Below, piece by piece: positions 1 to 10,216 of a stretch of 59,784 bases of DNA. The notes below the pieces were generated by a model. The model made no database searches. It was not told the origin of the DNA and was given only the letters and a program-made list of their open reading frames with translations. Origin of the DNA: Bacteroidota bacterium (GTDB taxonomy: Bacteria > Bacteroidota > Bacteroidia > AKYH767-A > 2013-40CM-41-45); contig JAPLDA010000089.1 in the NCBI GenBank assembly GCA_026391945.1, forward strand, positions 1 through 59,784, read 5' to 3'. Within the stretch, counting starts at the first letter, position 1, and each line of letters opens with the position of its first letter. Made by a program: the position numbers and the translations under genes.

Positions 1-879
1 ACTGGTTTTGTTGCTGTTTCCGGAGGAGATTATCATTCTCTTGCCTTGAAAAATGACGGAACGATATGGGCATGGGGATTGAATAATTCAGGACAGTTGG
101 GTGATGGGACTACCATAGAGAGGCATTGTCCTGTCCAGGTAACAGGGCTTACGGATGTAATTGCCATTGCTTGCGGAGGTTATTTTTCGCTTGCGTTGAA
201 GAATGATGGCACCGTGTGGGCGTGGGGAGTAGGTGGTCTGTTGGGTGATGGAACCACCATTCAAAGACATACACCTGTTCAGGCAAGTGGGCTAACCGAC
301 ATTGTATCTGTCACATGTGGAGAATTTCATTCTCTTGCATTGAAAAATGACGGAACCGTTTGGGCATGGGGGGGGAATGGCAATGGGCAGTTAGGTGACG
401 GAACGACTACCGATCAGCACAGCCCCGTTCAACCCGGAATATCTGGGATAGTCACTGCGTTATCAAGCGGGAGTTCCGCCGAACATACAGTTGTACTTAA
501 AGATGACGGCACTGCCTGGGCATGGGGCTGGAATAGCAGTGGGCAGTTAGGTGATGGTACATTCAGTACACTAATTAATCCGAATCCGGTGCAGGTTATT
601 GGTTTATGTGTTGTTCCTACTGAAGTAAATGAAATTACAGAGCAAAATAATGTTTGGTGTTACCCCAACCCCACCGCTGGAGTTTTTCATTTTCAATTTG
701 GCAACAAGGAAAATGCAATAAAAAATGTTACGATAACAGATGTAACCGGAAGAATTATTTTTTTCACAAACCAAAACAAGAATGAGGTTCATCTTTCCTT
801 TGCCGCAGCAGGAATTTATTTTTACTCGGTAGTTACGAAAGAAGGAAACGTGTTTAAGGGGAAATTGGTGAAGGAATAA
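1..879 (+). CDS. RCC1-repeat secreted protein with T9SS type A sorting domain (5' partial)
   Basis: The reading frame is open from base 1, so the gene starts upstream of the window. The visible part has at least four RCC1-like repeats of about 50 residues, each with a HSLALKNDGTVWAWG-type core followed by GQLGDGTT, predicted to build a beta-propeller. After a linker it ends in a type A T9SS C-terminal domain: WCYPNPTAGVFHFQF, a central VTDVTGRIIF strand and a final GIYFYSVVTKEGNVFKGKLVKE-like strand. The family is normally exported by T9SS and displayed or released at the cell surface. The ligand is unknown. Bacterial RCC1-like proteins of this kind should not be equated with eukaryotic RCC1 exchange factors. 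Confidence 0.9.
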   Translation, partial: TGFVAVSGGDYHSLALKNDGTIWAWGLNNSGQLGDGTTIERHCPVQVTGLTDVIAIACGGYFSLALKNDGTVWAWGVGGLLGDGTTIQRHTPVQASGLTDIVSVTCGEFHSLALKNDGTVWAWGGNGNGQLGDGTTTDQHSPVQPGISGIVTALSSGSSAEHTVVLKDDGTAWAWGWNSSGQLGDGTFSTLINPNPVQVIGLCVVPTEVNEITEQNNVWCYPNPTAGVFHFQFGNKENAIKNVTITDVTGRIIFFTNQNKNEVHLSFAAAGIYFYSVVTKEGNVFKGKLVKE

Positions 880-925
880 TTTACTGAACCCTTCCATTTC
901 CGGCATATTCCCACTCCCCATTTCT

Positions 926-1705
926 TTATTCCCTACTTAACACTTTCTCCATGGCATCAATGATTCTCAGAAAATCATCTGCCTTCAGCGAAGCTCCTCC
1001 CACCAATCCACCATCCACATCTTTGCAGTTAAAAAGTTCTTCCGCATTGGCCGGTGTTACACTTCCGCCATACAGGATCGAAATGCTTTCCGCAGTTTTT
1101 TCTCCGTATTTTCCGCTGATCAGTTTCCGGATCATCGCATGCATTTCCTGCGCCTGCTGAGGCGTTGCGTTCACTCCCGTCCCAATGGCCCACACCGGTT
1201 CGTAGGCGATCACACATTCTTCCATCTGCATTTTGTCCAGGTGGAACAAACCTTCTTCAATCTGTTGTTTCACGACATTGACATGCTTTCCTGAATTTCT
1301 TTGCTCCAGTGTTTCTCCGCAGCAGTAAACCGGCAAAAGGGAATTGCGAAGAGCGCCTTTAACTTTTTCGGCGAGCAGAAGATTGTCTTCGTAAAAATAT
1401 TTTCTTCTCTCAGAATGTCCGATGATTACATAATCCACGCCGATGGAAGCGATCATCGGAGGAGAAACCTCGCCTGTGAAAGCCCCGGAGTTTTTATCCG
1501 AGCAATTCTGCGCGGCCACGGAAATCATGGCTTTATCTTTCAGCTGGCTTGCTACCTCGTGCAGAAATAAAAATGGTGGTGAAACAATCACCTCTGTTTC
1601 CTGGTTTTCATTCATCCTCCCGGCAATCGCATCGGTTAACGCCATGGCTTCGGCATAATTCAAATTCATTTTCCAGTTCCCGGCAACTATTTTTTTTCGT
1701 TTCAT
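926..1705 (-). CDS. tpiA: Triosephosphate isomerase
   Basis: Cytoplasmic enzyme interconverting dihydroxyacetone phosphate and glyceraldehyde-3-phosphate in glycolysis and gluconeogenesis. The N-terminal KKIVAGNWKMN, the histidine motif IIGHSERR, the catalytic-glutamate motif AYEPVWAIGTG and the phosphate-binding YGGSV are all present. I chose the start at 1705 (MKRKKIVAGNWKMN, 259 aa) rather than the upstream in-frame ATG at 1735, because family members begin a few residues before the GNWKMN motif. It is convergent with the RCC1 gene and shows no operon partner. Function is secure. Confidence 0.97.
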   Translation of the reverse strand: MKRKKIVAGNWKMNLNYAEAMALTDAIAGRMNENQETEVIVSPPFLFLHEVASQLKDKAMISVAAQNCSDKNSGAFTGEVSPPMIASIGVDYVIIGHSERRKYFYEDNLLLAEKVKGALRNSLLPVYCCGETLEQRNSGKHVNVVKQQIEEGLFHLDKMQMEECVIAYEPVWAIGTGVNATPQQAQEMHAMIRKLISGKYGEKTAESISILYGGSVTPANAEELFNCKDVDGGLVGGASLKADDFLRIIDAMEKVLSRE

Positions 1706-1913
1706 CACGTTTGCATTTTCAGTATCATACTTCACAGCAAGATTAATTATTATTCACGAGAGTAAAAACTCCTGCGGTCATGATCTTCCGAAACTTTCAA
1801 CTTCCGGATGTTCAAAATAAAAAACTACATTTGGTCAACCGGGGAGATTGAATGGCATCTTGGCACCTCAAAGACCGGTGTGAAAACCTTCTTTCTCTCA
1901 AAAAGAATTCGCC

Positions 1914-4900
1914 ATGAAAAAAATCATTCCAGTCCTCTTGCTAATTTTTTTCAGCACCACCATTCCCTTCCATTCCTTTTCGCAGGTGAATGCAAACTTC
2001 ACGGCTGGCCCGGTTTCAGGATGTTCTCCCCTCACCGTTACATTTACCGATCACTCAACAGGAAGTCCCACATCATGGAACTGGAATTTCGGAAACACCA
2101 ATACGTCCAGCCTTCAGAATCCAAGCGCGGCCTATACCGTTCCCGGAACCTACACGGTGACCCTCACGGTTTCGAACGGAACGAGTTCTGATGTGCAGAC
2201 AAGAACGAACTACATCACCGTTTTTGCAAACCCGGTGGCGTCCTTTAATTTGAATCCCAATCCCGCATGCATAGGAAATCCTGTTACGTTCACCAGCACA
2301 TCCACGAATGGCAGCGGCGCCATCAATCACTGGCGCTGGACTTTCGGTGATGGAGTACTAATGGATTCCACTTTCAGTACGACGACGCATCCTTATACAT
2401 TTTCACAGACCTTTCCAGTAAGCCTCGTCGTGACCGATGTAAACGGATGTTCCAGTTCCGACACCGGTTCAGTTGTGATCAACAACGGACCGCTGGCCGA
2501 CTTCACCGGTTTTCCATTGTCATCCTGTACGGCGCCGCTTACGGTGACGTTCACGAATTCTTCCACCGGGAATCCAAGCGGATATTTCTGGCATTTCGGT
2601 GATGGCGCCACTTCCACGCTCACTGCGCCATCGCATACGTATGCGAATACGGGAGTTTACACGGTGACGCTGGATGCCATTTCTCCCGGCTGCACGAACA
2701 GTAAGATACGCAACAATTACATTGTCATTCAAAACACGGTGGCGAATTTTACCGGCGACACAGCCATCTGCGCCGGCGGCACGGCTCATTTTACAGATGC
2801 ATCACTTCCTTTATCAACGATTCGCAATTGGAATTTCGGCGACGGACAAACATCAGGAGTTCAGAATCCGTCGCACATCTATTCCACTCCCGGCACTTAC
2901 AATGTCACATTAATCGCCACCGCTAATAATTGCACGGATACCATCGTCAAAACAATTCATGTTCGTCAGAATCCTTCCGTGAGTTTTACAGCGAGTGATT
3001 CCGTTGGATGCAGCATGCCTTTCGCTGTAACTTTTTCTGATCATACCACCAACGGCGGAAGTGCATGGCTATGGAATTTCGGTGACGGCTCCACTTCCAA
3101 TCTTCAAAATCCGTCGCATGCCTATAATGCGAATGGAACTTTCTCAGTCACATTAACTGTCCTCAACTCCTTTGGCTGTTCCGGCACCCACACGCATCTC
3201 AGTTATATACACCTGAGTACTCCCATTGCTGCATTCACGTCAACTCCCGACAGCGGATGCGTACCCTTAACGGTGTCGTTCACCAGCACCAGCACAGCCA
3301 ATCAGCCCATTGCCAGCTACAACTGGAATTTCGGAAACGGAACCGCTACGGTTACTACTCCAACGACCACACAGGTATATCCTGCTCCCGGTATCTATAC
3401 CGTTTCGCTTGTCATCGTCACACAAAACGGCTGCAGGGATTCGATCACCAAAAACAACCTGGTGAGAACCGGTACCAAACCGGTTGCTGATTTCTCCTGG
3501 AACCGCGACTCGGTTTGTTACGGCAACTCCGTAACCTTTACCGATCTTTCGTCCGCACCTGTTGATGCATGGGTCTGGACTTTCGGTGACGGCGGCGGCG
3601 CTGTTACACAAAACCCGGTGTATTATTACCAGGATACAGGGTTATACAACGTGCAACTGATTGTATATAATTATGGTTGCAGCGATACGATGGTATATAT
3701 CAACATCATCCGGGTTCTTCCGCCCTACCCGCTCTTCACGGTCAAGCTGAATTGCACGAATCCTTATTACGTCGAATTTACAGACGCATCCAAAGGAGCT
3801 GATTCCATCATATGGGATTTCGGTGACGGAACATTCGACACACTCAATCACCATACGCCAACTCATGTATATGCCACGCGTGGAGTAAAAGTGGTGACGT
3901 TGATAGCATACAATTATACGACAGGGTGTTCGTATGCATACACGTTGGCTTTTACGATCTCTGATCCAATAGCACGGTTTCACCAGCAGCCGGTATTTGG
4001 CTGTTACCCGCTTACGGTTGCCTTTGCCGACTCTTCACAAGATGCCCTTTTTGTAATGTGGGATTTTGGGGACCCGGCAAGCGGGGGATTGAATACTTCC
4101 AGTTCCATTAATCCCTCTCATACTTATAACCTTCCGGGGTATTATACAGTCAGGCTTCAGATATTCGATCTTTACAGTTGCGGTGATACACTTATCAAAA
4201 CGAATATCATTCATGCCGTTGGCCCTCTGCCCGGTTTTTCGGTGAACAATACGACAGGTTGCTCACCGCTGACCGTCACGTTCACGGATACTTCCGTTGC
4301 CAATGGTGCGCCCATCAACCAATACCATTGGACTTTTGGTGACGGAACTTTTTCCACATCCTCTTCACCGGTCACCACACATGTTTATTCTCTTCCGGGA
4401 AATGATACGATTACCCTTACGGTTACTGACACGAATGGTTGTGTGAAAAGCATTACACGTCCGGGGTATATACTTCCTACTTTTCCATTCCCGTCTTTTT
4501 CCGCTCCCAATTATGCATGCCCGAATCAATCCATTGTCTTCAATGCATCAGCCACAGCAACTGTTTCCGGCTCTACATACGACTGGAGTTTCGGCGACGG
4601 AAATACTTTTTCATCCACCAATAATTTCGCAACACATGCTTATGCATCCGGCAACACTTATATAGTCTCACTAACGGTTACCGATCCCAACGGCTGCGAC
4701 AGCACGGTTCACGACACCATCCATGTGATTGTACCCGTTGCGAATTTTAATACTTATGCCGTTGACAGTTGCGGTTATACGACGGTAGCTTTTACTGACA
4801 TCTCCACAGGCCAGGTGAATTCATGGTTCTGGAATTTAGGAAACGGTGGAGCTTCAGCCATTCAAAATCCGCTGATCACCTACCCGACTCCCGGGTATTA

Positions 4901-5774
4901 TACCGTTTCATTAACGGTGATGAATGCTGCCGGTTGCCGTGATTCGATAACACTCGACAGCATCGTAGTCGTTCCCGGACCACTTGGAAGTTTTACATTC
5001 ACTCCAGATTCGGGATGCAATCCCTTAACCGTTCGTTTTTCCGGAACGAGTACGAATGCTATTTTTTATACATGGGATTTCGGTGACGGGACGGTTGTTC
5101 CGCAAATTCAACAGGACACGATTTCTCACACCTATACGCACGACCAGGTTACCACACCCATCATGACATTGGGTTATACACTTTCTTCGGGAGAGGTTTG
5201 CGAAAGGCCGGGAACCAATCTTTCAGGATTGGTGCGCGTGATCACGTACATGAATGTGAACATCGATTCGACTTATATTTCGCTGGGAGAAGGCGATGAA
5301 GTGCAGCTCAATTCCACTGTTTGGGATTCCATCTTTGGTCCGCCGTATTCCTATTTATGGTCGCCGGCACAATACGCTTCCTGTCCGACGTGTTCAAATA
5401 CGACTGTGACAACGGGTTCCCAGGCTACTACCCTGTATTTTCTTACCGTTACGGATAACCATGGCTGCCAGGCGTACGATTCTGTTCTTGTCATTTATGT
5501 TCCGTGTGAGTCACAGTTAATCATTCCAAATGTATTTACACCGAATGCAGATGGTTTCAACGACACCTATTACATCGGGCATTTTTGTCCGGGCATTTTT
5601 CATTTTACCATCTACAACCGGTGGGGAAAAATTATTTATGAATCCGGTGATTCTCATTTTCACTGGGATGGAAAGACCACGGACGGGCAGGATGCTTCTG
5701 AAGGAACCTATTATTATGTATGCCGGACTTCGAAGAATGAGTTGCATGGATTTTTGCAACTGATCAGGAAGTAA
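1914..5774 (+). CDS. Giant PKD-repeat surface protein with gliding-motility (CHU_C) C-terminal domain
   Basis: 1,286 aa. A signal peptide (KKIIPVLLLIFFSTTIPF, likely cleaved after FSQ) is followed by 13 PKD-type beta-sandwich repeats of about 85-95 residues, counted from the W-x-F-G-D/N-G cores. The protein ends in a gliding-motility-associated C-terminal domain: IPNVFTPNADGFNDTYYI, then FTIYNRWGKIIYES and a final GTYYYVCRTSKNELHGFLQLIRK-like segment. CHU_C tails are type B T9SS signals. The expected role is a long extracellular adhesin or matrix fibre. Each repeat carries its own cysteines (for example SGCSPLTVTFTD), suggesting intradomain disulfides. No catalytic module is visible. A TACATTTG -7-like box lies at 1826-1833 without an obvious -33 element. 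Confidence 0.93.
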   Translation: MKKIIPVLLLIFFSTTIPFHSFSQVNANFTAGPVSGCSPLTVTFTDHSTGSPTSWNWNFGNTNTSSLQNPSAAYTVPGTYTVTLTVSNGTSSDVQTRTNYITVFANPVASFNLNPNPACIGNPVTFTSTSTNGSGAINHWRWTFGDGVLMDSTFSTTTHPYTFSQTFPVSLVVTDVNGCSSSDTGSVVINNGPLADFTGFPLSSCTAPLTVTFTNSSTGNPSGYFWHFGDGATSTLTAPSHTYANTGVYTVTLDAISPGCTNSKIRNNYIVIQNTVANFTGDTAICAGGTAHFTDASLPLSTIRNWNFGDGQTSGVQNPSHIYSTPGTYNVTLIATANNCTDTIVKTIHVRQNPSVSFTASDSVGCSMPFAVTFSDHTTNGGSAWLWNFGDGSTSNLQNPSHAYNANGTFSVTLTVLNSFGCSGTHTHLSYIHLSTPIAAFTSTPDSGCVPLTVSFTSTSTANQPIASYNWNFGNGTATVTTPTTTQVYPAPGIYTVSLVIVTQNGCRDSITKNNLVRTGTKPVADFSWNRDSVCYGNSVTFTDLSSAPVDAWVWTFGDGGGAVTQNPVYYYQDTGLYNVQLIVYNYGCSDTMVYINIIRVLPPYPLFTVKLNCTNPYYVEFTDASKGADSIIWDFGDGTFDTLNHHTPTHVYATRGVKVVTLIAYNYTTGCSYAYTLAFTISDPIARFHQQPVFGCYPLTVAFADSSQDALFVMWDFGDPASGGLNTSSSINPSHTYNLPGYYTVRLQIFDLYSCGDTLIKTNIIHAVGPLPGFSVNNTTGCSPLTVTFTDTSVANGAPINQYHWTFGDGTFSTSSSPVTTHVYSLPGNDTITLTVTDTNGCVKSITRPGYILPTFPFPSFSAPNYACPNQSIVFNASATATVSGSTYDWSFGDGNTFSSTNNFATHAYASGNTYIVSLTVTDPNGCDSTVHDTIHVIVPVANFNTYAVDSCGYTTVAFTDISTGQVNSWFWNLGNGGASAIQNPLITYPTPGYYTVSLTVMNAAGCRDSITLDSIVVVPGPLGSFTFTPDSGCNPLTVRFSGTSTNAIFYTWDFGDGTVVPQIQQDTISHTYTHDQVTTPIMTLGYTLSSGEVCERPGTNLSGLVRVITYMNVNIDSTYISLGEGDEVQLNSTVWDSIFGPPYSYLWSPAQYASCPTCSNTTVTTGSQATTLYFLTVTDNHGCQAYDSVLVIYVPCESQLIIPNVFTPNADGFNDTYYIGHFCPGIFHFTIYNRWGKIIYESGDSHFHWDGKTTDGQDASEGTYYYVCRTSKNELHGFLQLIRK

Positions 5775-5881
5775 TCGGTAGGTTCGCATAAATTTAGAAT
5801 TCTGATTTTAATACATTCATGCAATTCATTATGTCCTGCATGGACAATTGAATTTAAACAATGACTAACTCCTGTACGAAG

Positions 5882-7504
5882 ATGATAAAAAAATTACTTC
5901 TGCTTTTACTGTTCGTTTACGGAACTACCAATGCGCAGAATACCTGTTCCCCACTCATCACAAATGGTTTGATCGGATATTACCCGTTTTGTTCGAATGC
6001 CAATGATGCAAGCGGGAACGGAAACAACGGAACTGTTCATGGAGCCACTTTGACAACAGACCGGTTTGGAAATACAAACAGCGCTTATAGTTTTAATGGA
6101 ACCAGTAATTATATATCCGTTTCCGACCAGGCGTCCTTACGATTGAGCAACACGGATTTTACCATCAGTGCCTGGGTATATGAAACTTCATTAGCGCCGG
6201 CTCAGGATGCGATCGTTACGAAAAGAGCTCCTTCAGGTTCAGGCAACGGTTATATTTTAAACATTGCAGGAAACAATCAGCCCACACCCGAACTTATAAA
6301 TTTCCAGGTTTCCGGTGGCTTTGACCCACATGCGTATTCAGGTTCGACTGTTTTATTGAATGCATGGCAACATATCGTGGTGACTTATACACTCAGTTCA
6401 CAGACCATTAAAATATATCTGAATGGAGTTCTGAACTCAACAACTTCCGGCATTCCATCTCCCAATGCTGCCACTTCAAATGATTTGTGGATCGGAAACG
6501 ATGTGGCCGGCGGGCAATATAGCTTTCACGGAAAAATAGATGATGTATTTATTTTTAACCGTGCAATATCAGCAGCCGAAGTAAATTCTTTGTACACCAA
6601 CTCCGTTTCAACAAATTGTTTAATTGCCTGTTACCCTTTTAATTCAAATGCCAATGACATCAGCGGTTACGGAAATGATGGAACCGTATACGGTGCCACT
6701 TTAACAACAGACCGTTTTGGAAATGCCAACAGTGCCTACAGTTTTAACGGAAACAGTGATTATATTTCTGTCGCTGATAATTTTTCTCTTCGCTTGAGCA
6801 ATACTGACTTTACAATCAGTACCTGGATTTATGAAACTTCAGCCGCCATAGTACAGGATGCAATCATTACCAAAAGATCCACTTTCGTCAGTGGAGATGG
6901 TTACATTTTAAACATGCAGGGAACTGCGCAGCCAGTTCCGGGACTTGTAAATTTCCAGGTATCCGGCGGCTTTGATCCAAATGCTCTTTCGAATGATACT
7001 GTTTCAATGAACGCCTGGCAACACATTGTGGTCACGTACACGTTGAGTTCACATACAGCAAAAATATACCTGAACGGTATTTTAAATTCCACGACTTCCG
7101 GGATCCTATCCCCGAGTTCCACTACTGCCAATGATTTATGGATTGGACATGATGTGGCCGGAGCTCCATATTCGTTTCATGGAAAAATAGATGATATCCG
7201 TATTTACACTTGTGCTTTATCCGATTCCGAAATAACTGTTCTTTATAATGGAACAACGGGAATCAATGAGGTATCTGATCCATCGGATTTTTCAATTTAT
7301 CCGAACCCGACCAACGGAATTGCATTCGTTGATGGAATAAAAAATGAAACGGTTCTTGTTTATAATTCCCTTGGAGCCATCATGAAAGAGCAAAAAGGAG
7401 AGCATGCTATTGATTTGTCATGTTTCAGTGAAGGCATTTACTTCATCCGGGTAATCAACGGCAACGGAAAAATTGTTTGTGCCAAAAAAATCATGAAACA
7501 GTAA
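5882..7504 (+). CDS. Secreted protein with two LamG (concanavalin A-like) domains and T9SS type A sorting domain
   Basis: About 540 aa. The start at 5882 gives a clean signal peptide (MIKKLLLLLLFVYGTTNAQ); the ATG at 5861 adds seven polar residues. Two LamG/concanavalin-type domains of about 190 residues each follow in tandem. They share the pattern YGATLTTDRFGN, YSFNG-S-YISV, F-TIS-W-YETS, AWQHIVVTYTLSSxTxKIYLNG and HGKIDD, indicating an internal duplication. A type A T9SS domain (FSIYPNPTNGIAFVDG to GIYFIRVINGNGKIVCAKKI) closes the protein. LamG domains often bind glycans, so a role in polysaccharide or surface binding is inferred. No hydrolase motif is visible. Confidence 0.92.
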   Translation: MIKKLLLLLLFVYGTTNAQNTCSPLITNGLIGYYPFCSNANDASGNGNNGTVHGATLTTDRFGNTNSAYSFNGTSNYISVSDQASLRLSNTDFTISAWVYETSLAPAQDAIVTKRAPSGSGNGYILNIAGNNQPTPELINFQVSGGFDPHAYSGSTVLLNAWQHIVVTYTLSSQTIKIYLNGVLNSTTSGIPSPNAATSNDLWIGNDVAGGQYSFHGKIDDVFIFNRAISAAEVNSLYTNSVSTNCLIACYPFNSNANDISGYGNDGTVYGATLTTDRFGNANSAYSFNGNSDYISVADNFSLRLSNTDFTISTWIYETSAAIVQDAIITKRSTFVSGDGYILNMQGTAQPVPGLVNFQVSGGFDPNALSNDTVSMNAWQHIVVTYTLSSHTAKIYLNGILNSTTSGILSPSSTTANDLWIGHDVAGAPYSFHGKIDDIRIYTCALSDSEITVLYNGTTGINEVSDPSDFSIYPNPTNGIAFVDGIKNETVLVYNSLGAIMKEQKGEHAIDLSCFSEGIYFIRVINGNGKIVCAKKIMKQ

Positions 7505-7544
7505 ATGATTTTTTGAGGGATCAGGCATCCTTCTGACATCAGCA

Positions 7545-8045
7545 ATGAAACAACCCTCCTTTTTCAAACACCTTCGTGACATCATTCTGTTACCCTTTAC
7601 TGTAACCGTTTTGATACCATGGTTCATTCTTGATGACAGGCAGCATTTGTTTCCGGTGAATGGTTTCATTCGATTCACAGGCTTCCTTTTCCTTGTCGTC
7701 GGATTATTTTTGTTTTCCCTCACCATTTTTTTATTCGTAACCATTGGCAAAGGAACATTGGCGCCATGGACGCCGACACAAAAACTGGTTATCCGCGGGC
7801 CTTATCAATATTGCCGCAACCCGATGATTACGGCTGTGCTTTTTATCCTGTCGGGAGAAACATTGATCCTGAATTCATGCAACCTGTTCATCTGGGTGAT
7901 TTTGTTTTTTATCATCAACACTCTTTACTTCATCTTTAAGGAAGAACCCGGCTTGCAAAAAAGATTTGGTGATGAATACAGAAAGTACAAAGAAAATGTT
8001 CCGAGGTGGATTCCGAGGGTCAAACCTTACCGTGAAAAAAAATAA
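7545..8045 (+). CDS. Isoprenylcysteine/phospholipid methyltransferase-like membrane protein
   Basis: 166 aa, with about four hydrophobic segments and the C-terminal signature of the ICMT/PEMT superfamily: RGPYQYCRNPM followed by EEPGLQKRFGDEYRKYKE and VPRWIPR. Members are integral-membrane SAM-dependent methyltransferases acting on small lipophilic acceptors or lipids. The bacterial substrate is generally unknown and cannot be deduced here. The gene is only 40 bp after the LamG gene but appears functionally unrelated. Confidence 0.82.
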   Translation: MKQPSFFKHLRDIILLPFTVTVLIPWFILDDRQHLFPVNGFIRFTGFLFLVVGLFLFSLTIFLFVTIGKGTLAPWTPTQKLVIRGPYQYCRNPMITAVLFILSGETLILNSCNLFIWVILFFIINTLYFIFKEEPGLQKRFGDEYRKYKENVPRWIPRVKPYREKK

Positions 8046-8125
8046 CTTAGAGATGGACACTAAAAGAAAATTTCTTCATTAAATTATTTATTCCTTTCTT
8101 ACAGAGAACTTAAAAAAAAATAATT

Positions 8126-8740
8126 ATGAAAAAATATTCTCGCTTACTCGCTGTGACTTTTCTGATTGTCTCCGTATCCGGTTTCGGATGCAAAAAAAGT
8201 AGCAAGGACACTGTTGCACCAACACCACCGCCGGCTCCTGTCAGTATCATTTGCGATGGAAACGGATCAGGAACTTATTATCCTTTGGTACTGAACAATA
8301 CCTGGCATTATACAGATGGCAGCATTAATTCTTTCAGCAATACCGTAACAGGACAGGCTACGTACGGTTCGTACACGTATTTCAAAGTGGATAACACGCT
8401 GGGGGGAACGGTGTATTTGAGAAAAGCTGCCAACGGAGACATCATGATTTACAACAGTTCAACTTCTTCTGAACTCCTTTTTATACCGGCATCGCCTGTC
8501 AATAATCAATCCTGGGCATTTACAATGAATTTTGCAGCGACCAGGAAAGTCATCAACACATCTGCATCACTTACGACTCCTTCCTGTTCCTATACGGGTT
8601 GCCTGGAGATTCAAAATTTGGATGCGGGCAATGTCGTTCAAAGTACTTTTTACTTTAAGAAAGGTATTGGTATGATCAGGACAGATGAAATCTGGAGCGG
8701 TAAAATTGTTACTCCGTTAAACGCGCTGACCTTATATTAG
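8126..8740 (+). CDS. Hypothetical lipoprotein
   Basis: 204 aa. The N-terminus MKKYSRLLAVTFLIVSVSGFGCKKSS is a lipoprotein signal peptide with the lipobox cysteine at about residue 22, followed by a Thr/Pro-rich spacer. The mature part is predominantly beta-rich (YYPLVLNNTWHYTDG, TYFKVDNTLGGTVYLRKA), resembling the many uncharacterised outer-membrane lipoproteins of Bacteroidota. It contains a CSYTGC pair that could form a disulfide. It is convergent with the NHL gene with only six bases between stop codons. No function is assigned. Confidence 0.8.
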   Translation: MKKYSRLLAVTFLIVSVSGFGCKKSSKDTVAPTPPPAPVSIICDGNGSGTYYPLVLNNTWHYTDGSINSFSNTVTGQATYGSYTYFKVDNTLGGTVYLRKAANGDIMIYNSSTSSELLFIPASPVNNQSWAFTMNFAATRKVINTSASLTTPSCSYTGCLEIQNLDAGNVVQSTFYFKKGIGMIRTDEIWSGKIVTPLNALTLY

Positions 8741-8746
8741 AACCTG

Positions 8747-10084
8747 TCAGTATTTTACAACTACCATTTTCCTCGTTTCAACAAAATCCGTAGAACGAAT
8801 TTCCACGAAGTAAATGCCACCGGGAAAATCCCGGGTGTTCACTTCTGTTTTTCCAGTCTGCGCACAGGTAGTTTTGTAAACGATTTTTCCGCATGCATCT
8901 GAAATTTTTAATTCGAAATCCGGATGAGAACTTTCAATCGTCAACTGTTCTGAAACAGGATTCGGATACATGGAGATGTTTGCATTTTCATTTTTTCCAT
9001 TGAGGGAGAACTGTTCAACCGCTTGCGGACTGTCGGGCGTAATTTCCCGGATACGGTTATTCATCTGGTCGGCAAAAATTAAATTTCCGGATCTGTTCAC
9101 GAGCAAGCCTCTCGGGCCGTTTAATTCAGCAAGAGCCGCCGGTCCGCCATCGCCTGAAAACCCTGCTGCACCTGTTCCCGCTACGGTATGTATGATTCCT
9201 GAACTATCCAGAATTTCCCGGATACAATGATGATCCATATCCGAAAAAAATACATTCCGGGAAGCGTCCAGGGTAAGCCCGTAACACTGGTAACTCATCG
9301 TAGCGGCAGTTGCCGGTCCGCCATCGCCAGTATAACCTGATATTCCCGAACCTGCTACCGTTGAAATCATTCCGGTCGAGGAACTGATCATGCGAATGCG
9401 TGCATTGTCCTTATCGAGAATGAAAAGGTTGTTGGCTGCATCCATGGCAAGTGCAGAAGGCACTGCGAGTGTGGCCGTATCGGCAGAAATGCCATCGCCG
9501 TTATACCCATAAACTCCGGTGCCTGCTATGGTGGTGATGATACCCGTGTTTAAATTTATTTTACGGATGCGTTGATTACCAGCATCCGCTACATACAAAT
9601 TATTTTGAGCGGCATCCAGTTCCAAATCGTAAGGCATGTTTAATTCTGCGGCGGTGGCAAGTGATCCATCGCCGGAGAAGCCGGCAGTTCCTGTTCCGGC
9701 GAATATGGAAGAAACTCCGGCAGAAGTAATTTTACGGATACGGTTGCCTGTCCATTCCGAAACATAAATATTTTTGGCAGCATCTACGACGATACCGACA
9801 GGAAAAAATAATCCGGCTGTTCCCGGCGCTGTGGTAATGATACCGGTACTCGCCGTGATTTTACGAATGCAACTGTTGCTTAAATCACCAATGTACAGGT
9901 TGCCGGAAGTATCCAATGCCAATGAAGCTGGATTGAAAAATGTGGCAGCAGCAGCCTGCCCGCCATCTCCTGTATATCCTGATCCGCCTGTGCCGGCAAT
10001 CGTGTTGATGGTTTGTGCAGAAGCAATATTTCCTGCAAGGATGATGATGAGACAAGACCGGCAAATCGTTATGGATCTTTTCAT
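8747..10084 (-). CDS. NHL-repeat beta-propeller secreted protein with T9SS type A sorting domain
   Basis: 445 aa. A signal peptide (about 23 residues, ending near NIASAQ) precedes six or so NHL-type repeats built on IAGTGxxGYxGDGGPA, followed by LDAxxNLYxAD-NxRIRKI, forming a beta-propeller. The C-terminal 80 residues are a type A T9SS domain (ISMYPNPVSEQLTIE to GGIYFVEIRSTDFVETRKMVVVKY). Such propellers are usually extracellular binding scaffolds; the partner is unknown. Repeat length and order are regular and there is no sign of decay. Confidence 0.92.
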   Translation of the reverse strand: MKRSITICRSCLIIILAGNIASAQTINTIAGTGGSGYTGDGGQAAAATFFNPASLALDTSGNLYIGDLSNSCIRKITASTGIITTAPGTAGLFFPVGIVVDAAKNIYVSEWTGNRIRKITSAGVSSIFAGTGTAGFSGDGSLATAAELNMPYDLELDAAQNNLYVADAGNQRIRKINLNTGIITTIAGTGVYGYNGDGISADTATLAVPSALAMDAANNLFILDKDNARIRMISSSTGMISTVAGSGISGYTGDGGPATAATMSYQCYGLTLDASRNVFFSDMDHHCIREILDSSGIIHTVAGTGAAGFSGDGGPAALAELNGPRGLLVNRSGNLIFADQMNNRIREITPDSPQAVEQFSLNGKNENANISMYPNPVSEQLTIESSHPDFELKISDACGKIVYKTTCAQTGKTEVNTRDFPGGIYFVEIRSTDFVETRKMVVVKY

Positions 10085-10216
10085 TGGTTGGAAGATTTAT
10101 TCTGCGAAGCTAACTTAATGCCTGGTTTCTAAAAAATGATATGGATCAAACGGTGTAGAAGTAGTTTGCATTACGTTATTGTGTGCAGGAGCGGCTTGTA
10201 ATTTCGGGGTACTGTA

